Below are positions 22,651-34,195 of a stretch of DNA of 64,000 nt, in pieces. Source of the stretch: Ottelia alismoides (lineage: Eukaryota; Streptophyta; Magnoliopsida; Alismatales; Hydrocharitaceae); assembly GCA_037367405.1 (NCBI GenBank), contig JAZKJV010002626.1:186001-250000 (forward strand), in the 5' to 3' direction. Under the pieces are notes generated by a model. It made no database searches and was not told the origin of the DNA. It saw only the letters and a list, made by a program, of their open reading frames with translations. Positions within the stretch are counted from its first letter, which is position 1, and each line of letters starts with the position of its first letter. The position numbers were made by a program, and so were the translations under genes.

Positions 22651-24430
22651 ATTAAATATGACTCATATTCATATTGCTATTAGTATTTTGGATTTATATC
22701 CATACTAATTATATTCTAGTAATGTGAATCATATTTGATATTCCGATATTAACTTTATCAATGATAACAATAATAATTATCTTGATATTTGACATCTCAA
22801 TTTACAACTCCTAACCCAATTGGAATTCGTGAGCAGCATTAGCGGATACTTGGTTGTAATATTATGGATACTATATAGAACATATATAGTGCTTGATAAT
22901 AAGATTTACATCTAATATTAATATTTGCACCACTTTGAGCAATTCTAATCAGAATCTTTTCGAACCAATACTCCAGTTGATTCGATACCATTGCAGATCA
23001 ATATCTAACTCTTTCGATTTATAAATTAGTTTTATTAGTTGAAAATCAATCCAATTAGTTCTCATTCATTTAGCTTGAAAGAATAATTACTAAAATTCAC
23101 CCAATTTCATCATTTCCTCAATTTGGAAGAGTCATGGTTTATAATCTATTATGATCACATCAACGTAGAGTATTCTAAATATTCAATCATCCTACATACT
23201 AAAAGACTTTGACTGAAACCAAAGTTTAAACCCATATTGACTTTCTCCTTTACAGGTTTATTAATAGACTTCTCAATCGATCATTGTACGATAATATTAA
23301 TCATATTTTTACCCAAAAGCATCTATTATTTTTCTTTTGAACTTGTTTTATAAATAAGATGACTAAGGATTGAGTTCATAATAATCTTAATATCTCATGA
23401 GTGAGCTTTGTCTCCCGGTTCAAAAAGTATGAACTTGTATGATACCTTTGGGAGATTATACATCTCATATTTTCTTATATGTACACCAACTCACTAGCAT
23501 ATAGACCTTATGTGGCCATCAAACCCTTGGCTTGTCAAATGTGCATAGCCTAACATATAGATGTATATATGTTTCTTGTAAAAGGGTGAGTGCATATTCA
23601 TGATAATATAATATATATATGTCTTTAATATCTCGATCTCGTTAGGTAAACACTTTAACTTACAATTAATACTTTGAATTTTAGCCAACACTTTGATCTT
23701 TGACCAACACTTGATCTTTTGTCAACATTTTGACTTTTGGTAAATATTTTGACTTTAAGGTAACATCTTGACCTATCTTATCTCACATAGTTGAATCCTA
23801 TTCATATATCGAGGACTTGCAACAAGAGGTCATCCGGATGTTAGTTTATGAGGGATGATTTAACCAATAAACCTGACAAAGGTCGATTCTACTTCAGCCT
23901 CTCGACACACCCTTCAAAGGGTCACATATTGCGACCAAGAAAGAAATATGTGCTTTGATGGAACCTCAGCGTGATTCAAAGTCCACTTGGTTGTGTGTGT
24001 GTAGGGGGGGGGTAGTGAACAACATGCCCTCACACACTTTATTCTCACTACACTGTCAATTCTCATCGATGACTCTACTACTAGAAGAACTAGACCTCTT
24101 TTAGAACACCCTCTTATTTGTCCTCTCCTCTCTTATGATACAAATATTTCCATCTCTTTCTTAGATTGGAGATCCTTCTTGAATATCACTTGATGATGCT
24201 AGTTGTATCTTCAATCTAACTCTTTGGATCTACAACCATGCATCATCCTTTATGATCTAATCCTTTATATCAACAGTTGTATGATATCAAGATGGCCATG
24301 ATACATCACTCTAATTGTACTAAGGGACTTTATAACTGCAAATAAAAAGTATTCTTCTAGTTCTTATTGTGAAATAATTCGCAACAAGTTTTATTACATA
24401 ACAAGTCACTATAACAGAGACAGGGATGAA
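22651..24430. other. No gene recognised; short TTTTGAC-type repeats at 23680-23780
   Basis: AT-rich region. Between about 23688 and 23775 the phrases TTTGATC/TTTGACC, CAACA and TTTTGACTTT recur about six times. A GT/G microsatellite lies at about 23992-24011. The minus frame at 23494-23691 has no domain. Confidence 0.5.
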
Positions 24431-24541
24431 GATGAAGGCTCATGAGGATCGGGGATGAGAAGGTGAAGAACTACATAGTGGATGGTGAGGTAATGGCCTT
24501 GATTCCCCTACGTAAGGCGGAAGAGGCTGGTCGCGATAGCG

Positions 24542-24617
24542 GTTTCTAGCCATGAAGCGAGTCTGCTCAAATGGGCACCAATTCGAGCTCCAAAATGATC
24601 CCTGGGATCTTGTCACT
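24542..24617 (+). pseudogene. Open-frame fragment interrupted by the non-autonomous LTR element (upstream part)
   Basis: Starting at an ATG at about 24553 (after CTAGCC), the frame reads MKRVCSNGHQFELQNDPWDL and stays open into the LTR boundary at 24618. If the LTR element and one target-site copy are removed, the same frame continues at 32996 through TLEMQVEKEVARSKLGPDDG to a TAA at about 33060. No family is recognised. An upstream in-frame stop precedes the ATG. About 47 codons is short enough for chance, so this is a tentative call. Confidence 0.35.
24613..24617. other. Target-site duplication, left copy (non-autonomous LTR element)
   Basis: TCACT directly before the LTR start TGATGAGCG. 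The corresponding right copy at 32991-32995 is GCACT, 4 of 5 identical, as expected for a 5-bp duplication with one later mutation. Confidence 0.65.
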
Positions 24618-27606
24618 TGATGAGCGTCAAATTTGCCTCTTTAAAAGTGATTAATTGTAGTAGTATAGGAGGCAAATTCAGTTCATCAAAAACCACAATC
24701 CTTTGAATGTTGTGGATTATTTTTACTTGGCAAGTCTACCAAGATCGAACACAAGGACACAACTACTTTATCGATTTATCGAATTTTGATCTATAAAGCA
24801 CAAGTGTGAATAATTCTCAATTTCAGGTCTGCAAGATGCCCTACTGATTACAATGCAATGCCATGATGTATGCAATTTTTAGTTGATTTTTATGCAATTA
24901 TAAAGTGATGTATGAAAATAATGCAAGGGAATTTATATGCAGACAAAGGATTACAAATATACCCTAAAAATATTAGTAACTAAATAAAAACAGAAATCAG
25001 GATCGTTTTAATCACAACATGAAGAACAATCATCAAATCAAAGCAAGAACAAGGAGAGCAGGGTCACCATCTATCACAAAAATTCACTTCATTTAAAATA
25101 GTGGCAGATGAGAAAATTAAACATGCTATGATATAGAGGATGACACAAGGATCAAAACGACACTAAAATCATGCAATTCGGACCTACGATGCTCAAGTTA
25201 TGAAGAAAATAATGCATGGACATAATTGTAATAAAAATGCAAGAAAAATAAATGATAAATATTACATTTAGGTCCCTGGAGGGAGCTAAAAGTAATTACC
25301 AAAACCATCTGGGTCCCATTGTAATTTTTCCTTAGGCAAGGGGACCTTTTTGTAAATCTTCAAAAATTTGAGGGCCTTCCTGTAAAATACCCAGACACGC
25401 ACGTAAAGCAAGTGCCTGGGGACCATTCTGCAAATACCAAAAAGTTCAGGGTCTTTCATGTAATTTACCCCCCCTCACGTGCACCGCACATGAGGATCCT
25501 AGGCTAGGGGGGTCGCCTCTGGCTCGGTACACGTGGCAGTATATGGAGGCTCGGGTCCTGGCTCATAGAGCCCGAAGCTGCTGGTTTAGGATGAGGCTTG
25601 GAGTGTCCACGTGTTATCTTCCGATCCATCCGATCCAGATGATAGGACGTCACCTATATCTTCTTCTCAGCCGCAGGTCACCGGAGGAGACGGGGATCCG
25701 ACGACCTACTGGTTCCTCCGCCGTACTCCCATCTCCAAACTGAAGCTCGAGGAAGCTCGCTGGAGGGTTGGCGAAGGTGCTGGACACCCATAGAAGCTCC
25801 ACCGTAGATTGGATAAGCGAGACAGGGACTGGTCATCGGAGCTGGAGCACGAGATCGGCGAAGGGGCTTGAAGTCCGACCATTGACCTACAGATGTTAGA
25901 TTAGCATAGCCGAAGCGTGTAGGTGAGGTGAGTGAGTGGAGTGAGGTGAGTGAGGGCCGTGAGAGTGACGGGAGGCGGTGGCCGGTGGCCTCTTCTCCGG
26001 CGGAGCAGGGGGAAGAGAGGAGTCGGAGTGTGGTAGGTTCTAGAGAAGAGGGGATGGGTCGGCGAAGATGGAGGTGAGGTGGCGAGTGTTGTGAGGAGAT
26101 TGGGTGAGGATGGCAACGATGGTAGGCGGTGGGGAAAATTCAAGAAATAGCAAGAAAAAACACCTCGCCGGAGCGAGGAGTTGGTGGAGGCGATGACCTG
26201 GAATGAGCTCCGTTGGAGCTCAGGGATCGTCGCCCAGCGTGCTTGACCGTGGCACGGAGCTCAGCGGAGCGTGTTGGCACCCGCAACACAGCCATGGCAT
26301 CCGTGGGTTGACACTTGGGTTTGGGCCATCGTCGCCTCGACGATCCGCCCCTCAGCTATCACCGGAGGGGCGGAGGAAGCTAGGTCTTTACCCGTGGAAT
26401 GGTGGAAGAAGGTGAACGGCGATGATGGGAGGGAATTTATAGGTGGGGGTAGTCGGAGGTTACGTGGTGGCGAGGAGGTTTTGCAACGGCTGGCGTGGCT
26501 GCGTGGTGTAATGGGAAGGCACATTGATGGATGCGCGAAGATGGTGGATCTGGGGGTGACGTGGTGGTGGTTTTGAATCGAAGATGGGGCAATCGGAGAG
26601 GAGCAGAAAATGGAAAGGGGGCGAGGGTTCCTCCAGGCATTACGCATGGAGCGGGGACCATTTGGAGGAAGGAGATAATGGGTAGCCGTTGGATCTAGCG
26701 ATCCAACGGTCCATGTAGGAGCACAATTGGAGGGTGGAAATCAGATCCTTAAGATCTGATCGTGTGGCTAGGAAATAGGAGGAGGCGAGTGGTTTGGATG
26801 GAGGTATGGGGGAGATCCAATGGATGGGTGAGAAGAAGTGATGTGGAGTGACATAGGCCGTAGGATTAGGGGGGATCTAATGGCTGGGAACGATGCACTA
26901 GGGGACGACTCAGATCTGATCAGAGCACAGATCAGACGGCTAGGATGGAAGGAGGATCTTGTGGCTGGGGATGAGGCGTGAAGGAGCGGATGAGATTGCA
27001 TCCTGGGCTCGATCGGACGGCTGGCGGATGAGGCGGAAGTGAAGGGAAGAGATGGAGGCGGTTGGAGTAAATCCTACGACCTGGAAGAGCGCCGGTGGCG
27101 GAAAGAGGAGCGGGCCACGTGGGCGGCCCAGAGGGCGCCACGTGGCCCAATCAGAAATTCAGAAATTGTAAAATAAAAAATAAATACAAAATAAATAGTT
27201 AGAGGTAAAATTAGGAAAAAGTCAAAACATGAAAGCTTCTCGTCTCGATGAGTCTATAAGTTTCGTGTTGGACAAAAAGCCAAAAGAGGTCATTTATACC
27301 AAACGTATTTTTGGGTGTATTTTTAATGGGTTAAAAACACAACCTTTTGGTTTTGAGATGTTTTTGTATTTTTTAGTGTGTTTAATGGTCAGTGAATTAT
27401 GGGCAATTACCCAGTCTAATTTTTAGGTGTTTTTGATGATAAAATAATTATGAGAAAAATAGAAGAAATTAAAAACAATTAAATAAGGTTAATTATACAC
27501 AATATGATACAAGATAGAAATAAAGAATTGTTGATGATTTTTATTGGAATGGTTAAGCTTAGGGTTTAATTTGTGGCTTTTAGCATGATGAATACGAGAT
27601 TCATCA
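24618..27606 (-). repeat. LTR B (3' LTR of the non-autonomous element)
   Basis: The plus strand begins TGATGAGCGTCAAATTTGCC and ends TGATGAATACGAGATTCATCA. It contains the U5-side motif (24742-24760), periodic TGCAAAT-type units (25270-25475), a GC-rich block (25500-27150) and an AT-rich part. Open frames within it (for example 26261-26647) recur in LTR C because of sequence duplication and composition; none shows a domain. Confidence 0.9.
26684..26762. repeat. GATC-centred palindromes in LTR B
   Basis: CCGTTGGATC-TAGC-GATCCAACGG is a perfect 10-bp inverted repeat with a 4-base spacer. About 30 bases on, ATCAGATC-CTTAA-GATCTGAT gives a second, 8-bp one. Both recur in LTR C near 32068-32143. 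Confidence 0.85.
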
Positions 27607-27625
27607 TACCCCTATACCTAAACCA
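27607..27625 (-). other. Polypurine tract of the non-autonomous element
   Basis: Complement of TACCCCTATACCTAAACC, i.e. GGTTTAGGTATAGGGGTA in element sense, immediately before the LTR start TGATGAAT. The large element has the related AAGTATAGGGGG in the same place. Confidence 0.75.
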
Positions 27626-29991
27626 TGCTCGTCCTCGAGCATCTAAAGAATGGAGGAGTAGGATTAATTCCTGACAGTGGACGTGAAAATTTCAAGGCTT
27701 AATTTCTCGAAGACCCTTGACCTAAGAGATCTTGAAATTCTGGGTTTATCCTAGCCTTAGTCAGAAGGAATCCAACTTCTCTAATTATCAAACTCTTCTT
27801 TTTGTACATATAGTATAAGGATATGAAATTTAGTGTACTGTATTTCATGAGAGTCGAGTTGAGGCATCACTCAAAGTTCCAGTCCCAAAGACTCTCCTCT
27901 AGACCTCATCCTCAATACTAGGGAATAAGTCTATTCTTGCTTCAGTCAACCGTCTCTTAGTTTGTCAGACTTGAAAGTGTAGATGGACAACCAAATGATG
28001 GAGGGCATAAGATTGTGTCTATTTCTCTCTCTCGTTAGAACAAGGGGCCTCTCGAGTGCCTTTTTACTCAACACATGTAAGATTTTAGATTGTTGACCAA
28101 TGTGTCCGTCAAGAGAGTTGGAGTCGTCTGCACTTGTTTTTCTGGGAGTACACCAGGGTGTCTCTTTTAAGTATCTAGGATACCTTCGACACCCATACCT
28201 GTAGCATTTACGATGCAGAGCCCTTTTTTGGTGTCAGCCCGACTCCTTGGTCCTAATTAGCGCTTGGTCCAATTGGACACTTTGAAAATATTTGGGAGCG
28301 CTCGCCATTGGTGGAAGCTCATTTATAATCCGTCTTTGGATGATAGAGCTTTTTCTTTGACATTTCATTGCTTTTGTTGGCTAGCTCCACTGCTTTTACC
28401 AAAAGTTGGCACACACTGATCAATAATATTCATTAAGTTTCATCATACCCTTGCACTTTAGGTAAATATTAAAGAGATAGCATATGAATCTTGTTCACAT
28501 ACTGGCCAGGGTTTTGCTGACACTCAGGTTTTCTGAAGCCTTCATTAACTTTATCCCATCCTCGAATATCCTTAGATCGGGTCTAAACTCAATTCTCTAG
28601 TCCAAGTTTCTCAAGTGATAACTCAACTCATCTCATCAATCATGCAGTTATGGAAATGTTTGTGCTGATCATATTCTTTTAAAGGTAGAGATAAAGAGTG
28701 CAATATAGCGCTCAAATCTTTCAAACTAGGGAAGTGCGGACAATTAAGTTTAAAACCCTAGTGACTAAGGCATGTTAATTCAGACTCTCAAGATCACAAA
28801 AATCCAGTGTCCTCAAAATCCTCAAGCCTTGAGTGAGTGTGAATGTGTCAGGAATACACCAACTCCTTAGCTAGTGCTTTTTGTGTGATTTTTGACTTTT
28901 GCAGATTTTTATGGATTTTAATTTTCAATTTTCAAAATTTTTTTTATTTCTTGAAGAGACAATGACCGGCCTAGGCTCAAATGAATAAAAGAATCCACTC
29001 TCAGCCAGTATGGGTGTAAGTACGGGCCGATAAATGGACCCGTGATCGTTAAGGATGGAGCCATATGCGGTGTCCTTTAAACCACCCACTATGCAAAGGG
29101 AGACCGAAGTTTCCTCACTGAACGTGTCTACTAAGCCTAGTAGTTAGAGTCTAATTCCAAGAAGGGTTTTTAATTTTTCATTTTTTTAAAAAGGAGTAAT
29201 TACAAAAATTAATCCCTCAATTTTTAAGAAAGCAATTTTACAAGGATTTTACAAAACTCAGTTCACAAGTTTACTAAACCCAGCCCGAAAACAAAATTTA
29301 AAAAGTTAAACATATGAGCTAAGGCTAAAGCAAATATACAGTAATATACGGTATACCCCCCTATACTTAAACTTTTCTATGTCCTCATAGCACAAGTGCC
29401 ATGAAGCCAAGGCTCGATCAAATATAGGGTGATATAGCGGAACTGAGGGTTTAGGGTTTAGGGTATGAGTTAGGGGGGTTGTCTGTACTATGATACAAGG
29501 GTGGAGGGGGGCAGTTCGTGAAATATACACACAGAGAGTGAAAGTGAGAGAGAGTGTGAAATATACAGAGGGAGATGGGGGAAGGTGAGTGTGTATGTGC
29601 AAGTGTGTGTGTGTGGGGGGGGGTAGATCATCAAGTGATCTACTTTTCTTTTTCTTTCTCTTTTTTTACAACATGCAAAAACAGAAAATAAATATGTACA
29701 TGTAATTTTTTTATTTTTACAGTATGCAATGCAGACTTTCTGATCAAAGACTCCTAAAATTTCTTCACAATGTCTTTTGCAGCCTCTTCAGCGGAAGCTC
29801 CCGACTTCACGCTTCCATGAAGATCAAGCGTCCTCGATTTTCATGAGCCCTGCCACAAAAGATAAAAGTTAGAAAAATTCCAAGGAAATTAAACAGCATA
29901 CGTGATGCAAAAATGATGCATGAAATGAGGACATGTAAATCTCGAAAATATTCGACAAAGAAAATCAAAATTCAATAATTAAGTTAATCCG
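27626..29991 (-). other. Non-coding interior of the non-autonomous LTR element
   Basis: About 2.4 kb without a gag, protease, RT or integrase motif in six frames. A second polypurine-like motif (CCCCCCTATACTT, 29355-29367) with following GTCCTCATAG resembles 39507-39540 of the large element, so the two share this non-coding region. A purine/GT-rich simple-sequence stretch lies at 29520-29625. The minus frame at 29306-29602 is derived from it. Confidence 0.75.
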
Positions 29992-30011
29992 TGTCCCCGG
30001 CAACGGTGCCA
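29992..30011 (-). other. Primer binding site (tRNA-Asp type)
   Basis: Complement of TGTCCCCGGCAACGGTGCCA, i.e. TGGCACCGTTGCCGGGGACA in element sense, two bases from the LTR. It matches the TGGCGCCGTTGCCGGGGA site described for Athila-type elements with one substitution. Confidence 0.85.
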
Positions 30012-30013
30012 TT

Positions 30014-32990
30014 TAATGAGCGTCAAATTTGCATCTTTAAAAGTGATGAATTGTAGTAGTATAGGAGGCAAATTAGGTTCATTAAAAACCACAATCCTTT
30101 GAATGTTGTGGACTATTTTTACTTGGCAAGTCTACAAAGGTCGAACACAAGGACACATCTACTTAATCTATTTATCGAATTTTGATCTATAAAGCACAAG
30201 TGTGAAGTATTCTCAATTTCAGGTCTGCAAGATGCACTAATGATTACAATGCAATGCCATGATGTATGCAATTTTTAGTTGATTTTTATGAAATTATAAA
30301 ATGATGTATGAAAATAATGCAAGGGAATTTATATGCAGACAAAGGATTGCAAACATACCCTAAAAATATAAGTAACTAAAACAGTAATCAGGATTGTTTT
30401 AATCACAACATGAAGAATAATCATCAAATCAAATCAAGAACAAGGAGAGCAGGGTCACCATCTATCACAAAAATTCACTTCATTTAAAACAGTGGCAGAT
30501 GAGATAATTAAACATGCTATGATATAGAGGATGAAACAAGGATCAAAACGACACTAAAATCATACAATTTGGACCTACGATGCTCAAGTTATAAAGAAAA
30601 CAATGTAGGGGCATAATTGTAATAAAAATGCAAGAAAAATAAATGATAAATATTACATTTAGGTTCCTAAGGGACCTAAATGTAATTACCAAAACTGTTT
30701 GGGTCCCATTGTAATTTTTCCTTAGACGCGAGTACCTTTTTGTAAATCTTCAAAAGTTTGAGGGCCTTCCTGTAAAATACCCAAGCACGGGCACATGCCT
30801 GGGGACCATTATGCAAATACCAAAAAAGTTCAGGGTTTTTCATGTAATTTACCCAGGCTCTCACGTGCACTGCATGTGCGGATCCTAGGCTCGGGGGGTC
30901 GCCTCTGGCTCGGTACACATGGCAATATATGGAGGCTCGGGTCCTGGCTCGTATAACCCGAAGCTGCTGGTTTAGGATGAGGCTTGGAGTGTCCACGTGT
31001 CATCTTCCTATCCGTCCGATCCAGATGATCGGACGTCACCTGTATCTTCTTCTCAGCCGCAGGTCATCGGAGGAGACAGGGATCCGGCGACCAACTAGTT
31101 CCTCCACCGTACTCCCATCTCCAGACTAAAGCTCGAGGAAGCTCGCTGGAGGGTTGGCGAAGGGGCTGGACACCCATAGAAGCTCCACCGTAGATAAGCG
31201 AGGCAGGGACTGGTCATCGGAGCGGGAGCACGAGATCAGCGAAGGGGCTTGAAGTCCGACCATTGACCTGCAGATGTTAGATTCGCATAGCCGAAGTGTG
31301 CAGGTGAGGTGAGTGAGTGGAGTGAGGTGAGTAAGGGCCGTGAGAGTGACGGGAGGCAGTGGCCGGTGGCCTCTTCTCCGGCGGAGCAGGGGAAGAGAGG
31401 AGTCGGAGCGGGGGAGGTTCTGGAGAAGAGGGGATGGGTCGACAAAGATGGAGGAGAGGTGGCGAGTGTTGTGAGGAGATTGGGCGAGGATGGCAGCGAT
31501 GGTAGGCGGTGGAAAAAATTCGAGAAATAGCAAGAAAAATCACCTCATCGGAGCGAGGAGTTGGTGGAGACGATGACCTGGGAATAAGATCCGTTTGAGC
31601 TCAGGGATCATCGCCCAGCGTGCTCGGTCGTGGCACGGAGCTCAGCAGAGCATGGTGGCGCCCGCAGCACGACCATGGCATCCGTGGGTCGATACCTCGG
31701 TTTGGGCCATCGTCGCCTCGACGAGCCGCCCCTCCGCTGTCACCGGAGGGGCGGAGGAAACTAGATCTTTACCCGCGGAATGGTGGACGAAGGTGAACGA
31801 CGATGATGGGAGGGGATTTATAGGTGGGGGTAGTCGGAGGTTACGTGGTGGTGAGGAGGTTTTGCAACGGCTAGCATGGCTGCGTGGTGTAATGGGAAGG
31901 CGCATTGATGGATGCACAGAGATGGTGGATCTGGGGGAGACGTGGTGGTGGTTTTGAATCGAAGATGGGGCAATCGGAGAGGAGGAGAAAATGGAAAGGG
32001 GGCGAGGGTTCCTCCAGGCATTACGCATGGAGCGGGGACCATTTGGAGAAAGGAGATGATGGGTAGCCGTTGGATCTAGCGATCCAACGGTCCTTGTAGG
32101 AGCGTAATTGGAGGGTGGAGATCAGATCCTTAGGATCTGATTGTGTGGCTAGGAAATAGGCGGAGGCGAGTGGTTAGGATGGAGGTATGGGGGAGATCCA
32201 ATGGCTGGGGGAGAAGAAGTGATGTGGAGTGACATAGGCCGTAGGATTAGGGGGGATCTAATGGCTGGGAACGAGGTGCTAGGGGACGGCTCAGATGTGA
32301 TCAGAGCACAGATCAGACGGCTAGGATGGAAGGAGGATCTTGTGGCTGGGGATGAGGCGTGAAGGAGCGGATGAGATTGCATCCTGGGCTCGATCAGACG
32401 GCTGGCGGATGAGATGGAAGTGAACGGGTAGAGATGGAGGCGGTTGGAGTGAATCCTACGGCCTGGAAGAGCGCCAGGTGGCGGAAAGAGGAGCGGGCCA
32501 CGTGGGCGGCCTAGAAGGCGCTACGTGGCCCAATCAGAAATTCAGAAAATGCAAAATCAAAAATAAATACAAAATAAATAATTAGAGGTAAAATTAGGAA
32601 AAAGTCAAAACATAAAAGTTACTCGTCTCGATGAGGTCTACAAGTTTTGTGTTGGACAAAAAGCCAAAAGAGGTCATTTATACCAAACATATTTTTGGGT
32701 GTATTTTTAATGGGTAAAAAAAACAACCTTTTGGTTCTGAGATGTTTTTGTATTTTTTAGTCTATTTAATGGTTAGTGAATTATGGGCAACTACTCAGCC
32801 TAGTTTTTAGGGGTTTTTGATGATAAAATAATTACAAGAAAAATAGAGGAAATTAAAAACAATTAAATAAGGTTAATTATACACAATATGATACAAGATA
32901 AAAATAAAGAATTGTTGATGATTTTTATTGGAATGGTTAAGCTTAGGGTTTAATTTGTGGATTTTAGCATGATGAATACGAGATTCATCA
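30014..32990 (-). repeat. LTR C (5' LTR of the non-autonomous element)
   Basis: Same order and content as LTR B: it starts TAATGAGCGTC (one change from TGATGAGCGTC) and ends TGATGAATACGAGATTCATCA. Scattered substitutions and small indels separate it from LTR B. Confidence 0.9.
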
Positions 32991-33182
32991 GCACTACCCT
33001 AGAGATGCAGGTGGAGAAAGAAGTGGCGCGGAGCAAACTAGGGCCCGATGATGGCCAAGGAGATGATTTATAATGTGCCTCATGTGTCTAGATGAATTGT
33101 GAATGTTTATGCAAATCAAGGGAGATTTGGACCCTCCTAGGTATCCACAAAGATTGCGGATAATGTGCCTCATGTGTCTAGA
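32991..33182. other. Short host or older-repeat segment between the two LTR elements
   Basis: 192 bp. It begins with the right target-site copy GCACT, continues the possible interrupted frame to about 33060, and contains two copies of TAATGTGCCTCATGTGTCTA-GATGA (about 33071 and 33161), the second running into the truncated leader at 33183. Confidence 0.6.
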
Positions 33183-34195
33183 TGATTTTTCTTTTTAATA
33201 TTTTTCAAATATCAAACAAACGCCTAACGAATTTTTCGGTTCTCCTGGTTATTAAGTCCAAAACAGGGGGAGAAGACGAAAAAGCCGATGCACGATAAAT
33301 CAATGATGCATGCAAAGTAAGGAAGGCGTACCTGACTCCAGCACTCTACATGCAATATGATCCGTGCATAAATGTAAAGACAGGAAATAAACTACCTAAA
33401 TGATGCAAGCGGAAAACCGAGGCCCTAAACAGCAGTGCTACTCGAAAGAACGGCTAGCCGACCACCAGCCTCCAATCCAAAGGGTCCGGTCTAGACCCAC
33501 CCCTCCTCTTCTCGACAGGTCGAGTTCAGGAGTAGCGCTTGACGGGGTGGGCTCGCGGCGCGTAGGCTCGGAGGTGATGGAACGGCTATTTTATTATTAT
33601 TTCTATTATAGGTCCAATTACCGCACTATAGGAACAAGCAATTATATTAGGGTGTTTGGATCCTATGAGTTACGTCACAATCAAGCAGAAAATCCTACGG
33701 CTAGGGGCTCGATCAAAAACCACGTAAACACCGGAAAAGGTAGTAAAAAAGATAAGGAAAACCGCGTCAAAACCGCGAAAATCTCCTAAGGGTCCCCCGA
33801 GCACTCCGGTGCTCGGCGAAACAGACCCGCTAAGTGTTCAAGCACAGTTCAAGTCCAGTCTCTGAGTCCCTGTATTATTACAACAATAATAATCAAATGA
33901 GACCTAATCTAACCTCACCCACTCAACTCTCTCTCTCGCTCTCTCCTGCGGCTCCGTGCAGAAGGGAGCCGCCTCCGAGTCTCACGGTTGCGTCGGCTTC
34001 TCGAAATCGGCCGCCTCGATCCTCGGGCCCTCGTAAGAAATAGAGACAAGTGGTCAGACCAAATTATTTAAATAATATCAGGAAAAATATGTATATATAT
34101 GCAGAAAGCTATACAAAAAGCCGTGAAAAGGAAAAAGCCGCGGAAAAACTCAAAAAGCGACTACTAAGCCGTGCTCCCCGGCAACGGCGCCATTC
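33183..34195 (-). repeat. Truncated tandem leader (PBS plus 1 kb of 5' interior) beyond the 3' LTR
   Basis: Nearly identical to 47216-48228, including the PBS. It stops abruptly at 33183, where the complete copy continues with GAGACTGGATAAAACTATTG-type leader on the minus strand. This is not part of the LTR because the PBS and the LTR end in CA (TGATCA at 34196-34201) separate it. Confidence 0.88.
34172..34192 (-). other. Extra primer binding site in the truncated tandem copy
   Basis: Complement of TGCTCCCCGGCAACGGCGCCA, three bases from the LTR end. It is identical to the functional-position PBS at 48205-48225. Confidence 0.88.

Larger units (their letters stand above)
24618..32990 (-). mobile_element. 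Non-autonomous Athila-like LTR element (LARD-type), no coding capacity
   Basis: Two direct LTRs (24618-27606 and 30014-32990, about 2.98 kb each) flank a 2.4-kb interior. The primer binding site lies against the right LTR (29992-30011) and a polypurine tract against the left LTR (27607-27625, complement), so the element reads right to left. The interior has no gag or pol motif on either strand. It shares with the large element at 33183-51947 the tRNA-Asp-type PBS, the GTATAGGGG polypurine core, the palindromic LTR terminus and the U5 motif. It therefore probably used enzymes of such an element. LTRs differ more from each other than those of the neighbouring element, so it is older. Confidence 0.88.

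Noticed and set aside
25543..27150. Many open frames in the GC-rich block of LTRs B and C
   Set aside because: They occur on both strands and in several frames at once, recur in both LTRs by duplication, and show no domain. They are composition effects.
29444..29466. Interstitial telomere-like TTTAGGG repeats
   Set aside because: Only two to three units, within chance for this composition.
33400..33789. 129-codon plus-strand frame, repeated at 47433-47822
   Set aside because: Lies antisense to the retroelement leader and is duplicated with it. Low-complexity translation, no domain.
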